Shown here piece after piece: positions 1 to 7,832 of a DNA stretch of 64,000 bases. A program made the translations under genes and the position numbers. A model generated the notes under the pieces. The model was not told where the DNA came from and made no database searches. It saw only the letters and a program-made list of their open reading frames with translations. The DNA lies in contig JAOUPR010000002.1 of the NCBI GenBank assembly GCA_029879725.1, positions 1 through 64,000 on the forward strand. The letters are read 5' to 3'. This stretch comes from Gemmatimonadota bacterium (GTDB lineage Bacteria; Gemmatimonadota; Gemmatimonadetes; Longimicrobiales; Gaopeijiaceae). Position 1 is the stretch's first letter. Every line of letters starts with the position of its first letter.

Positions 1-54
1 CAGCGCGGATGGTACTGCCGGGGCAGCCCGGTGGGAGAGTACGTCGCCGCCAAC
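1..54 (+). rRNA. rrf: 5S ribosomal RNA, 3' part (5' end outside window)
   Basis: The first ~54 bases read as the 3' third of a bacterial 5S rRNA: the conserved GATGGTACTGC segment (about 8-18), a GC-rich helix, then TGGGAGAGTA (about 32-41) and the 3' strand of the closing helix. The same order is found in 5S genes such as that of Thermus. The exact 3' end is not determinable because the pairing 5' end lies outside the window. The hairpin at 64-99 sits just downstream, as expected at the end of an rRNA operon. No protein reading of this stretch is credible. Confidence 0.82.
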
Positions 55-63
55 GCCTCCTCC

Positions 64-99
64 GCGAGGCCCCGACCCACTCCCGGTTCGGGGCCTCGC
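64..99 (+). terminator. Hairpin ending the rRNA operon
   Basis: A perfect 12-bp inverted repeat (64-75 with 88-99, GCGAGGCCCCGA and its complement) around a 12-base loop lies 10 bases after the 5S rRNA. It is followed by TTCGTCT rather than a full T-tract. It sits between the 5S gene and the oppositely oriented thiE stop at 105, so it may serve both directions. Confidence 0.65.
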
Positions 100-104
100 T
101 TCGT

Positions 105-758
105 CTACTCCCCCACCAACCTCCGGCTCGCCACCCGTGGGTCGGTAGCCGCCATCACCGCTCCCACCACGGCGATCCCGGCTACGCCCGTCGCCCTGAC
201 CTGCGGGGCACGTGCTGGCGTGATCCCACCGATGGCGACCACGGGCACCGGGACCGAATCCACCATGCGTCGTAGTCCGTCGATACCGACCACGTCGCCC
301 GCGTCCCGCTTGGTGGTGGTGGGGAAGATGGTTCCACAACCGATGTAGTCGGCTCCCTGAGCCACCAGCGCGCGGGCTACCGCGGGGTCATCCGCCGAAC
401 TGCCGATGATGAATTCCCGGGGTACCATCTGCCGCACGACCGGCACCGTGATGTCCCGGGGACCGAGATGAACGCCGTCGGCTCCGATGGCTAGGGCGAT
501 GTCGACCCGGTCGTTGACGATCAGGAGCCTTCCCGCCTCCCGCGTGGTTTCCCGGAGCGCATCGCCGAGGCGGAGCAGGTCACGCGCCGAATCGCCCTTG
601 TTCCGTAGCTGGACGGCGGTGGCGCCTCCGGCCAGCGCCTCCCGAACCACGTCGAGCACGGTGCGCGGATGGGCAAGGGCGCCATCGGTGATCACCATGA
701 GACGGAGCGCGGCGGCCAGGCGGGGGGGAGACCCGACGGCGACGGACTCGGCTTCCAT
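105..758 (-). CDS. thiE: Thiamine-phosphate synthase
   Basis: A 217-residue protein of the TenI/ThiE TIM-barrel family. It condenses HMP-pyrophosphate with thiazole phosphate to give thiamine phosphate in the cytoplasm. Visible family motifs are QLRNK near residue 50, VNDRVDIALAIGADGVHLG (81-99), the phosphate-loop stretch GTIFPTTTKRDAG (142-154) and AIGGI (175-179). The ATG at 758 was chosen because GGAG lies about 9 bases upstream; the reading frame continues further upstream but only over mltG. The start is 2 bases past the mltG stop, so the two are probably cotranscribed. No TPP riboswitch is visible ahead of the operon. Confidence 0.93.
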   Translation of the reverse strand: MEAESVAVGSPPRLAAALRLMVITDGALAHPRTVLDVVREALAGGATAVQLRNKGDSARDLLRLGDALRETTREAGRLLIVNDRVDIALAIGADGVHLGPRDITVPVVRQMVPREFIIGSSADDPAVARALVAQGADYIGCGTIFPTTTKRDAGDVVGIDGLRRMVDSVPVPVVAIGGITPARAPQVRATGVAGIAVVGAVMAATDPRVASRRLVGE

Positions 759-760
759 CG

Positions 761-1813
761 TCACATCTCCGCGGACGGCGCTCCATCGGGTGCGGTGCTC
801 TCCCGGGGCCGAGCCCGAAGCCGGCTCCGCTCCCGGGCGGCGGCCTCCTTGGCCCGGTTGTGCTCCGTCAACGTGCTGGTGAAGATGTGGGTCCCATCCG
901 GCCACGCGACGAAATACAGGAACGCCTCCGGCGCGGGCTGGAGCGCGGCATCGATGGCTGCGGCCCCGGGGGCGCCGATGGGCCCGGGAGGGAGCCCCGG
1001 GTGCTCGTACGTGTTGTAGGGGTTGTCGCGTACCGAGTCGATCGCGGCATAGAGGAGCCGTTCCCGGTACCCACCCAGGGCGTAGAGGACGGTGGGGTCG
1101 GCCTGCAGGAGCCAGCCCCTCTTCAGTCGATTGTGGTACACGGACGCGATTCGTGGCATCTCGTCGACGTGACGGGCTTCGGCCTGGACGATGGAGGCCA
1201 GGGTGACCACCTCGGACTCGGTGAGATCCAGAGAGCCCAAGCGCGCCGTCCGCTGTTCCGTCCAGAGAGTACGATACCTTCCCGTCATGGCTTCCAGGAC
1301 GACGTCCACGGACACGCCCTGGGCGAAATGGTAGGTGTCCGGAAAGAGGTACCCCTCCAGGCCGGGCCCCGGTACGCCGAACTCGTCCGAGATCCCGGGG
1401 CGGGAGAGGGACTCGAGGACCGACTCCGATGAGAGTCCGGTGATCTCGGCGATCCGAGGTGCCATCTGGTCGAGGCGGAACCCTTCGGGAATCGTGAGGG
1501 GCACCGTCACGATCTGTCCTCTGGTGAGCATGTCGAGCACGCCACCCCACCCGATCTCTCTCGGGATCCGGTACGTTCCGGCCTTCAAGCGGCGGTCCGC
1601 GCCGCGCATCCGGGCGTATGCTCGGAAGAGGGTAGGGTGGCCCACCAACTCGCGGGCGACGAGGGTATCGGTCACGGACGCCAGGGTTCCACCCACCGGC
1701 ACCACCACTTCCGTGAACTCCGCGGGAACGTCGGGGTCACCGCCGCACGCCGCAGGCAGCATCAGGACGACCCAGACTCCCGCGCGAACCCACGAACTCG
1801 TGCGGCACCTCAT
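761..1813 (-). CDS. mltG: Endolytic murein transglycosylase MltG (YceG family)
   Basis: A 350-residue YceG-family protein that cleaves nascent glycan strands in the periplasm and is thought to terminate their growth. The N-terminus has one hydrophobic segment (about residues 9-22) ending in PAAC, so it is either a membrane anchor or a weak lipoprotein signal. The conserved core includes IVQAEARHVDEMPRIASV with the catalytic Glu at about residue 212, then YHNRL and LQADPTVLYA. The ATG at 1813 overlaps the ruvX stop as ATGA; a start 10 codons upstream is possible but less likely. The gene lies between ruvX and thiE; mltG next to ruvX (yqgF) is a common bacterial pairing. Confidence 0.93.
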   Translation of the reverse strand: MRCRTSSWVRAGVWVVLMLPAACGGDPDVPAEFTEVVVPVGGTLASVTDTLVARELVGHPTLFRAYARMRGADRRLKAGTYRIPREIGWGGVLDMLTRGQIVTVPLTIPEGFRLDQMAPRIAEITGLSSESVLESLSRPGISDEFGVPGPGLEGYLFPDTYHFAQGVSVDVVLEAMTGRYRTLWTEQRTARLGSLDLTESEVVTLASIVQAEARHVDEMPRIASVYHNRLKRGWLLQADPTVLYALGGYRERLLYAAIDSVRDNPYNTYEHPGLPPGPIGAPGAAAIDAALQPAPEAFLYFVAWPDGTHIFTSTLTEHNRAKEAAARERSRLRARPRESTAPDGAPSAEM

Positions 1814-2271
1814 CGGGGCATATCCGAGTGGGAGTCGAGCCAACCCTGAAGGATCAGTGCCGCCGCTCCCGCGTCGACCCGCTCCTTTTCCCGGCGCTTG
1901 GTGCGGGAGAGCCCGAGGTCACGGATCGTACGTTCCGCCCGGACCGAGGTGAATCGCTCGTCCACGTAGTCCACGGCTACACCCAGTCGTTCCGCCAGCC
2001 GGTCCCCCGCGGCGCGCACCTCCGCACACCACTCGGTCTCCTCGCCCCGGAGATCCAATGGAAGTCCGACCACGAGGTGCGACGCGTGGTGGGTTCTCGC
2101 CACGGCTTCGATGGAGGTCAGCGGCATCCGCTTGCCCTTCCTGCGTTGGATCGTTTCCAGAGGAGTCGCGATGGTCCTCGTGGGATCGCTGAGCGCAATG
2201 CCGATCCGACGCTCGCCGAAGTCGATTCCCACGACCCGCGACTCACCCGTCCGCTCCGGCTCGGCCGTCAA
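1810..2271 (-). CDS. ruvX: Putative pre-16S rRNA nuclease / Holliday junction resolvase-like RuvX (YqgF)
   Basis: About 153 residues of the YqgF/RuvX RNase H-like fold, implicated in trimming the 5' end of 16S rRNA. The signature GIDFGERRIGIALSD (first acidic residue), HLVVGLPLDLRG, the YVDERFTS segment and the late Asp in RVDAGAAALILQ are all present. The start is uncertain: a TTG at 2271 overlaps the upstream stop as TTGA, while a GTG at 2232 has a better ribosome site (GGTGAG) but leaves almost nothing before the first motif. The longer reading to 2364 would overlap the upstream gene by about 100 bases and is disfavoured. Confidence 0.88.
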   Translation of the reverse strand: MTAEPERTGESRVVGIDFGERRIGIALSDPTRTIATPLETIQRRKGKRMPLTSIEAVARTHHASHLVVGLPLDLRGEETEWCAEVRAAGDRLAERLGVAVDYVDERFTSVRAERTIRDLGLSRTKRREKERVDAGAAALILQGWLDSHSDMPR

Positions 2272-2792
2272 AGGCTCGCCAGCGCACCTTCGAGGTCCGC
2301 CCCATCCACCAGGTTTCCGTAGAGTTCGTGGATCACGGCGCCCGACCCGAACACGAACGTGCATTCGCCGTCACCCCGCGACCGACAGGTCACCTCCAGG
2401 ACCGCCATCGAACCCCCCGCGAGTTGCGAGAGGAGTCCCGAGAGGAGCCCCGTGGTGAATGAGCACGACGCTTCGTCGTTGCCATGTTCGCCGTCGGCCT
2501 CCGCCCAGTCCCGGGTGGCCAGGAGGCCGATGGCCTTGTGGGCATCCCGATGAGTGAGCTTTCCCCATCCCCGCCGTTGGAAGAAGTCACTGAGTCGCCG
2601 CCAGAGTTCGGCGTCGCTGATGCTCGACGTGCCCTTCCCGGGGAGTTCGTCCAGAAATCCCGCCGCCGCCCGGGTTCCGCACGAGTACCCGGCGTTATGG
2701 AGCGCATGGATCGTGGCCAGCGCGCCCACTTCTTTCTCCATCTCCCGCCGGATGGTTCCGAAGAGAGATCCGGGGACGGCAATTTCTTTCAT
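2268..2792 (-). CDS. V4R-domain protein of unknown function
   Basis: A 174-residue soluble protein. Residues about 110-160 resemble the V4R (4-vinyl reductase) small-molecule-binding domain: CSFTTGLLSGLL, then AVLEVTCRSRGDGECTFVFG with the two conserved Cys and a GDGEC turn. The N-terminal half (about 20-90) looks helical and is like the region before V4R in the BchJ/TRAPP-related families. The ATG at 2792 is taken as start; the GTG at 2846 lies against the AT-rich promoter-like site and is unlikely. It heads an operon with ruvX, mltG and thiE. No pigment genes are nearby, so a chlorophyll role is not supported; ligand sensing is a guess. Confidence 0.7.
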   Translation of the reverse strand: MKEIAVPGSLFGTIRREMEKEVGALATIHALHNAGYSCGTRAAAGFLDELPGKGTSSISDAELWRRLSDFFQRRGWGKLTHRDAHKAIGLLATRDWAEADGEHGNDEASCSFTTGLLSGLLSQLAGGSMAVLEVTCRSRGDGECTFVFGSGAVIHELYGNLVDGADLEGALASL

Positions 2793-2848
2793 CGTGTCGT
2801 TCGTATGGGGCAGCGTCTGATCGTCTCGTCCGGGGGACCGTCTCACGC

Positions 2849-2859
2849 TAATATATAAC
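2849..2859. promoter_or_regulatory. AT-rich promoter-like core between divergent genes
   Basis: TAATATATAAC is the only AT-rich run in the gap between the leftward V4R operon (start 2792) and rightward ytxH (start 2912). Either strand offers a -10-like hexamer (TATATT leftward, TATAAC rightward); no good -35 is visible on either side. It could drive one or both units. Confidence 0.35.
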
Positions 2860-2911
2860 AGGGTACGGCATTTCGGCTCGTACCTCCATCACCCTCACGG
2901 TGAGGGGAACA

Positions 2912-3157
2912 ATGGACTACGATCATGAAGGTCAGGTAGTCAACTTCGTATCCGGACTCCTCCTCGGTGCAGTGATCGGAGCAGGCATCGCGCTCCTGAC
3001 GGCACCCGAGCCGGGGAAGCGCGCGCGACGCCGGATCCGGAAGGCGGCGTTCGAGTTGAAGGACAACGCCGCCGATCGTTGGGATGAACTCGCGGACGAC
3101 GTGAAGGGAAGAGTGGACGACGCGTTCGCTACCGCCCGCAAGAGCTTCGCCCGCTGA
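2912..3157 (+). CDS. YtxH-domain small membrane protein
   Basis: An 81-residue protein with an N-terminal membrane segment (VVNFVSGLLLGAVIGAGIAL, about 9-28), the APEPGKRARRRIRKAA basic turn typical of YtxH/gas-vesicle-like proteins (about 31-46), and an amphipathic charged helix to the end. The ATG at 2912 follows TGAGGGGA by 3 bases; an upstream in-frame GTG overlaps this ribosome site. Members are usually stress- or envelope-associated with no known biochemical activity. It stands alone upstream of the phosphorylase gene. Confidence 0.8.
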   Translation: MDYDHEGQVVNFVSGLLLGAVIGAGIALLTAPEPGKRARRRIRKAAFELKDNAADRWDELADDVKGRVDDAFATARKSFAR

Positions 3158-3198
3158 AGCATCCTTTCCTGCCCCTACAGACTGGTTGAGGTTTCTCG

Positions 3199-4587
3199 GT
3201 GGAAGACCCTCCCGTGATTCCCGCGAGGATCATCGAAGCCAAGAGGGATGGACTCGCCGTTCCGGTGGAGCGGTTGCGCGCGTTCCTCGATGGCTACCTT
3301 CAGGGAACCGTTGAGGACTACCACCTCTCGGCGTTCCTCATGGCCACGTACTTCCAGGGGCTCACCCCAGCGGAGACGGACGTGTTCGTGAGGGCCATGG
3401 TGGAGTCCGGTGCCCGGATGGACCTCTCGTATCTCCCCGGTCCCCGGGTGGACAAACACTCCACGGGGGGCGTCGGCGACAAGGTATCTCTCGTCCTCGC
3501 GCCGCTGGCCGCGGAGATGGGGCTCTTCGTTCCCATGATGTCGGGTCGGGGCCTGGGTCATACCACGGGAACCCTCGACAAGCTGGAAGCGATTCCGGGT
3601 TTCGACACGGCTCTTTCGCTGGACGCGTTCCGGCGGGTGCTGGAGTCCGTGGGATGTGCCATGATCGGGCAGACGCACGAGATCGCCCCCCTGGATCGAC
3701 GGATATACGGGCTCAGGGACGTGACGGCGACGGTACCCATCATCCCCCTCATCGCCGCCAGCATCATGAGCAAGAAGCTCGCCGAGGACCTGGACGGCCT
3801 CCTTCTCGACGTGAAGGTGGGGGACGGAGCCTTCATCCCCGAGGAGGACCGCGCCCTGGAACTGGCCCGCACCATGGTGATGGTGGGGGAGGAACGAGGT
3901 CTCCGGACCACGGCTCTTCTCACGGCCATGGACCGACCCCTGGGTCGAGCTGTGGGGAACGGACTGGAGACCGCCGAGGCCATACGATGCCTCGCCGGGG
4001 AGGGGCCTGAAGATCTCGAGGAACTCTGCGTCCGCGAGGTCGAGGAGATGGTGGCCCTCACGCGGCCCGACCGACCCCGGACGGAGATCGAAGCGGAGGT
4101 CCGGGCCGCCCTGGGTTCGGGGAGGGCCCTCGACCGATTCGTACGCATGGTGGAGGCGCAGGGCGGCGATCCTTCGGTGGTGGAGGATCCCACCCGGCTC
4201 GAGGACGCGCCTCTACGCGACACCGTGGTCGCGACGGAAGAGGGTCTCGTGAAGGAGGTCAGGCCGCGTCCGTTGGGAGTGGGGGTGGTCACGCTGGGAG
4301 GGGGGCGCCTGCGCACCGGGGACGCCATCGATCTGTCCGTGGGGTTCGAGGTATTGGTATCGGTGGGTGATCGCGTGGTGCCGGGGCAGCCCCTCGGCAT
4401 GGTACACGCCCGGGACGGAGATGGGATGAGGAGGGGGATCGAGATCCTTCGTGATGCGGTCCAGATGGGGTCGGGAGACGCCGGGGAACTCCGGCCCCTC
4501 ATCTCGCATCGCGTGGACGCATCGGGGGTTACGACGGCGGATCCCACGTCCGGAAAGACACACCGACCCGACGGAGCGCGTCGGTGA
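3199..4587 (+). CDS. pdp: Pyrimidine-nucleoside (thymidine) phosphorylase
   Basis: A 462-residue enzyme of nucleoside phosphorylase family II, cleaving thymidine/uridine with phosphate to base plus (deoxy)ribose-1-phosphate for salvage. It shows KHSTGGVGDK (86-95), SGRGLGHTTGTLDKLE (about 115-130), an MSKKLAEDLDGLLLDVKVGDGAF stretch shared with AnsP/TrpD-fold relatives, and a C-terminal alpha/beta lobe. Length matches the ~430-440 residue family with a short tail. The GTG start has a weak GAGG upstream. The last 59 bases overlap the convergent DUF3343 gene, which could extend the C-terminal tail artificially only if a sequencing frameshift existed; none is evident. Thymidine versus uridine preference cannot be read here. 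Confidence 0.93.
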   Translation: MEDPPVIPARIIEAKRDGLAVPVERLRAFLDGYLQGTVEDYHLSAFLMATYFQGLTPAETDVFVRAMVESGARMDLSYLPGPRVDKHSTGGVGDKVSLVLAPLAAEMGLFVPMMSGRGLGHTTGTLDKLEAIPGFDTALSLDAFRRVLESVGCAMIGQTHEIAPLDRRIYGLRDVTATVPIIPLIAASIMSKKLAEDLDGLLLDVKVGDGAFIPEEDRALELARTMVMVGEERGLRTTALLTAMDRPLGRAVGNGLETAEAIRCLAGEGPEDLEELCVREVEEMVALTRPDRPRTEIEAEVRAALGSGRALDRFVRMVEAQGGDPSVVEDPTRLEDAPLRDTVVATEEGLVKEVRPRPLGVGVVTLGGGRLRTGDAIDLSVGFEVLVSVGDRVVPGQPLGMVHARDGDGMRRGIEILRDAVQMGSGDAGELRPLISHRVDASGVTTADPTSGKTHRPDGARR

Positions 4588-4750
4588 GACGGTCCTGATC
4601 CACCCGTCGAACCACCAGGGCGAGATCGCACCGCGCGCGTGACTCGGCGGGGGCTGGGATCACGTCTACCGGCACGCCCGCACCTTCCGCGACCTCTTCG
4701 GCCCACAAGGCCGCGTGCGTGGTGTCGAACACCAGGACGGTCGTCTCCAT
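4529..4750 (-). CDS. DUF3343 (putative Se/S carrier-like) protein
   Basis: A 73-residue protein matching the DUF3343 pattern: VLVFDTTHAALWAEE at the N-terminus, PVDVIPAPAESRARCDLALVV in the middle with the single conserved Cys (residue 41) before a hydrophobic strand, and a short C-terminal helix. DUF3343 proteins are proposed small selenium/sulfur carriers, but function is not established. The ATG follows GGAGAGG. Its 3' end overlaps the end of the opposite-strand phosphorylase gene by 59 bases. No selenium genes are in the window. Confidence 0.78.
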   Translation of the reverse strand: METTVLVFDTTHAALWAEEVAEGAGVPVDVIPAPAESRARCDLALVVRRVDQDRLTDALRRVGVSFRTWDPPS

Positions 4751-4834
4751 GCGCCCCCCTCTCCGTTGCGACGTACTACGGAGTGGGTCGGCCCGACGCG
4801 GACCGCCCCTCCTTCGCGCCCACGAGCCCGTGCG

Positions 4835-7051
4835 TCAGCGGATCCTGGGAGTCCTGAAGCGGCGTCCCGCGGTACGATCGCAGAATTCGGTGGGCTCGGT
4901 GCCGGGGATGTAATATTCGAGGTACGAGTCTTCGCTGGGACACCACGGCGAGGCCTTGAGCCCGGTCTGGTCGTCCACGAGTACCGCGGTCAGTCCCGGG
5001 GGGAGGGGCCATGGAGCCGGAATCGCCAGCGACGGCGCCTCGGGGCCGGGGAAACGGGAAACGGACGTGCTGTCCCCGTCCTCGGCGTCCTCCGCTCCAT
5101 AGTACACCTGCTTCATGAAGCTCCCCCACACGGGGCCGGCCAGCCCTCCGCCCGTCGCGTTGCCGCGCCGATTCCCCTTGGTGAAGACGGGGACGGGTGT
5201 ATCCATCCCGAACCACACGGTGGCGAGGAGGTTCGGGGTGAAGCCCGAGAACCAGACGTCGGTTCCGTCGTTGGTGGTCCCCGTCTTCCCCGCCGCGGCC
5301 ACGTCGTAGGGGAGCCCGGCGGTGACCCGGACCGCCGTGTATCCGGTGCCCCTTCTCACCACGTCCTCCAGCATGGACACCATGATCCGGGCCGGGAGTG
5401 TGTCGAGAACCTGGGTGCGTTCGGGTTGGGGCTCCCAGATCACGTTCCCTTCGGCGTCTTCCACCCTCAGGATGGGGAATGGACGTACCTTGGTGCCGAG
5501 GGTCGGGAACGTCGAATACGCCTCCGCGACTTGAAGTGGGATCACCTCTGCGGCGCCGATGGTGGTGGAGGGGAAGCGTTCGATTTCCGTCTGGATTCCC
5601 ATCCTGCGGGCGAGCTGCGCGACCGACTCGATTCCCACCTCCTCCCACCCGAGCTGGATCGCGATGGTGTTGGTGGAGGTGTAGAGTCCCCGCCGGATCG
5701 TCATCGGACCCTTGAAGTCGGGCGTGAAGTTCGACGGTCTCCAGTCCTGCCCACTCACCTGGGGGTAGACCACCGGTTTGTCGACCACGATGTGTGAGGC
5801 CGGAATCCCACTGTTGATGGCGGCCGCGTACACGAAGGGCTTGAAGGAGGAGCCCGCTTGACGTCGCGCCAACCGTGCCCGGTCGAACTTCGACTGATCG
5901 AAGTCCCGTCCCCCGATGAGCGCCTTCACGTGTCCCGTGTGGGGATCCAGCGCGATGAAGGCGCCCTGGAGATACGGAGTCTGGCCCGAGAACGCCTCCA
6001 CCGTGTCGAACTCTTCGTAACGGGGGTACGCGAACCCGGGGTCTCCCTCGATGGCGGCCCATCCCGCTTCCATGGCGTTGATGGCCGCGCGTTGCATGTC
6101 GACGTCCAGGGTCGTGTAGACCCGCAGTCCACTTTCGTAGATCTCGTCTCCGAACCGGGAGTCCAGGATCTGGCGTACCCACTCCTGGAAGTAGGGGGCG
6201 ATGGACTGGATACTCCCCGTGGGTTCTTCGGCCGGGATCGGGAACTCGTGCCAGCCCGCCGCCTCCTCACGGGTGAGATAGCCTTCGTCCGCCATCCGGC
6301 TCAGGACCAGGTCACGGCGGCGCCTGGCGTTGTCCGGATGCCGGAACGGGTCGTACACGCCGGGGAGGTTCAGGATCGCCGCCAGGAGGGCGGCTTCTGC
6401 CACGTTGATGTCCGTGACGTTCTTCCCGAAGTAGTTTCGGGCCGCGTTCTGGTATCCGTATCCTCGACCCATGTAGATGACGTTCATGTAGGCTTCGAGG
6501 ATCTGGTCCTTCGTGTAGGCCTGTTCCAGTTCGAGGGCGACCTGCAGCTCCCTCAGCTTCCGGATGTAGCTCCGCTCGCTGGGGAGGCGTTCCGGGAACA
6601 TGTTGCGGGCGAGCTGCTGCGTGATCGTGCTGCCGCCACCGAGGTTCCTCCCGATCAAGACGCCCCATGCGGCGCGTGCGATGGCTCTGAGGGAGTAGCC
6701 CCCGTGCGCATAGAAGTAGTTGTCCTCGATGGCGACGATGGCATGGGGCACGTGGGACGGGAGCGCCGCGATGGAGACGGGAGTTCGGCTCTGGTACCCG
6801 ATCTCGTCGATGAGCCGCCCATCGTGGGAGAAGATCTTGCTCTTCTGCTCCGGCTCCCACGTCTCGATCTGCGCGATGGACGGGCAGGCCTCTCCGGCGC
6901 AGATGTTCCTCCACATCCCCCATCCTCCTCCGGCCCCACCCGCGATCACGAAGACCAGGGCGAGGACGTAGGTCGTCGGATCCTTGGCGTATCGCACGAC
7001 CTGCTGGACCCATGAGTGGCTTGTGTTCATCTTCGATTGTGCCGTAGCCAT
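4835..7051 (-). CDS. Class A penicillin-binding protein (PBP1a-type transglycosylase/transpeptidase)
   Basis: A 738-residue bifunctional peptidoglycan synthase: a cytoplasmic N-terminus, one membrane anchor (about 29-46), a GT51 glycosyltransferase domain (about 75-255) with catalytic Glu109 in IEDNYFYAHGG and GGSTITQQLARN, and a transpeptidase domain with Ser401-x-x-Lys404, Ser459-Thr-Asn461 and Lys589-Thr-Gly. All catalytic residues are intact. The C-terminus has a short Pro-rich linker and a Cys-containing tail (WCPSEDS, EFCDRT). The start could be the ATG at 7051 or the one at 7030; neither has a strong ribosome site. It stands alone, divergent from folK, and is probably a main septal or sidewall synthase. 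Confidence 0.94.
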   Translation of the reverse strand: MATAQSKMNTSHSWVQQVVRYAKDPTTYVLALVFVIAGGAGGGWGMWRNICAGEACPSIAQIETWEPEQKSKIFSHDGRLIDEIGYQSRTPVSIAALPSHVPHAIVAIEDNYFYAHGGYSLRAIARAAWGVLIGRNLGGGSTITQQLARNMFPERLPSERSYIRKLRELQVALELEQAYTKDQILEAYMNVIYMGRGYGYQNAARNYFGKNVTDINVAEAALLAAILNLPGVYDPFRHPDNARRRRDLVLSRMADEGYLTREEAAGWHEFPIPAEEPTGSIQSIAPYFQEWVRQILDSRFGDEIYESGLRVYTTLDVDMQRAAINAMEAGWAAIEGDPGFAYPRYEEFDTVEAFSGQTPYLQGAFIALDPHTGHVKALIGGRDFDQSKFDRARLARRQAGSSFKPFVYAAAINSGIPASHIVVDKPVVYPQVSGQDWRPSNFTPDFKGPMTIRRGLYTSTNTIAIQLGWEEVGIESVAQLARRMGIQTEIERFPSTTIGAAEVIPLQVAEAYSTFPTLGTKVRPFPILRVEDAEGNVIWEPQPERTQVLDTLPARIMVSMLEDVVRRGTGYTAVRVTAGLPYDVAAAGKTGTTNDGTDVWFSGFTPNLLATVWFGMDTPVPVFTKGNRRGNATGGGLAGPVWGSFMKQVYYGAEDAEDGDSTSVSRFPGPEAPSLAIPAPWPLPPGLTAVLVDDQTGLKASPWCPSEDSYLEYYIPGTEPTEFCDRTAGRRFRTPRIR

Positions 7052-7213
7052 TGTCGACGGGGTTGGGGGGCGGATGCCGGACAGTCTCTACACCTGCACT
7101 GCAAGCGCGGTGCCATATCCGTGGGCCCGTTGCGCGGCACCCAAGGTAGCTCACCGGTGGTGGAGCGCTCAACTTCATGCCGTCCATGGGGCACCGTCGG
7201 AGCAGGCGTGGCC

Positions 7214-7714
7214 ATGACCACTTCGGTGGTGCTGTCGCTGGGAGCCAACATCGGACAGCCGCTCGCCCGGTTGAGGACGGCCGTCGACCGGCTGTCGGAG
7301 GGGCTCGAAGACCTCCGCGCGTCGGCGGTGTTTCGCACTCCACCCGAGGGGATGGTGGAGCAGCCGGAGTTCCTCAATATGGTGGTGGTGGGCGGTTGGA
7401 CCGAGGGCGCGAGGGATCTCCTGCGATGGATCCGGGAAATCGAGGACGAGGCCGGTCGGGTGCGCACCGTCCCCAACGCCCCTCGCACGCTGGACATCGA
7501 CATCGTGTTCTTCGGCCGGCACACCCTCGACGAGGTCGACCTCCGGGTTCCCCACCCACGATGGTCCAGCCGGGGATTCGTCATCGTCCCTCTCCTCGAA
7601 GTGGCACCGGAGTGGCGCGATCCGCGGTCCGGGGCCACGGTGCGGGAGATCGCGCGACGAGGTGGCTGGACCTCCGATCACTTCCCGAGGGTAGCTCTCG
7701 CGCGGGGTGTCTGA
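7214..7714 (+). CDS. folK: 2-amino-4-hydroxy-6-hydroxymethyldihydropteridine pyrophosphokinase
   Basis: A 166-residue HPPK that pyrophosphorylates the pterin alcohol in folate synthesis. Visible are VVLSLGANIGQPLARL at the N-terminus, FRTPPEGMVEQPEFLNMVV, the ATP/Mg site RTLDIDIVFFG with the two Asp, and VPHPRWSSRGFVIVPLLEV. The ATG at 7214 follows GGAGCAGG; the frame is open further upstream but that part overlaps the divergent PBP gene. No folB or folP lies nearby. The 162-base gap to the PBP gene carries no recognisable signal. Confidence 0.94.
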   Translation: MTTSVVLSLGANIGQPLARLRTAVDRLSEGLEDLRASAVFRTPPEGMVEQPEFLNMVVVGGWTEGARDLLRWIREIEDEAGRVRTVPNAPRTLDIDIVFFGRHTLDEVDLRVPHPRWSSRGFVIVPLLEVAPEWRDPRSGATVREIARRGGWTSDHFPRVALARGV

Positions 7715-7832
7715 GGTGGGGCCCTCGGCATGGACACCGGACGGCTCCACGCCGGAGGGTGGACCGGAGCGCAGCACCGTGAGATGTTGCCGGGCCCACC
7801 ACGGACCACCAGTCATTCAACCGAGGGTAGGG

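Noticed and set aside
105-758. TPP riboswitch ahead of the thiE operon
   Set aside because: No CTGAGA...GACC-type THI-box sequence was found upstream of the operon start near 2792-2880.
5858-7015. 385-residue open frame on the + strand opposite the PBP gene
   Set aside because: Antisense to intact catalytic motifs of the PBP; composition is that of a shadow frame.
7141-7190. tRNA-like arm (GGTAGCTCA...GGAGC followed by CTTCATG)
   Set aside because: Only the D-arm resembles a tRNA. The anticodon stem does not pair, and no T-arm (GGTTCGAATCC) or acceptor stem is present.
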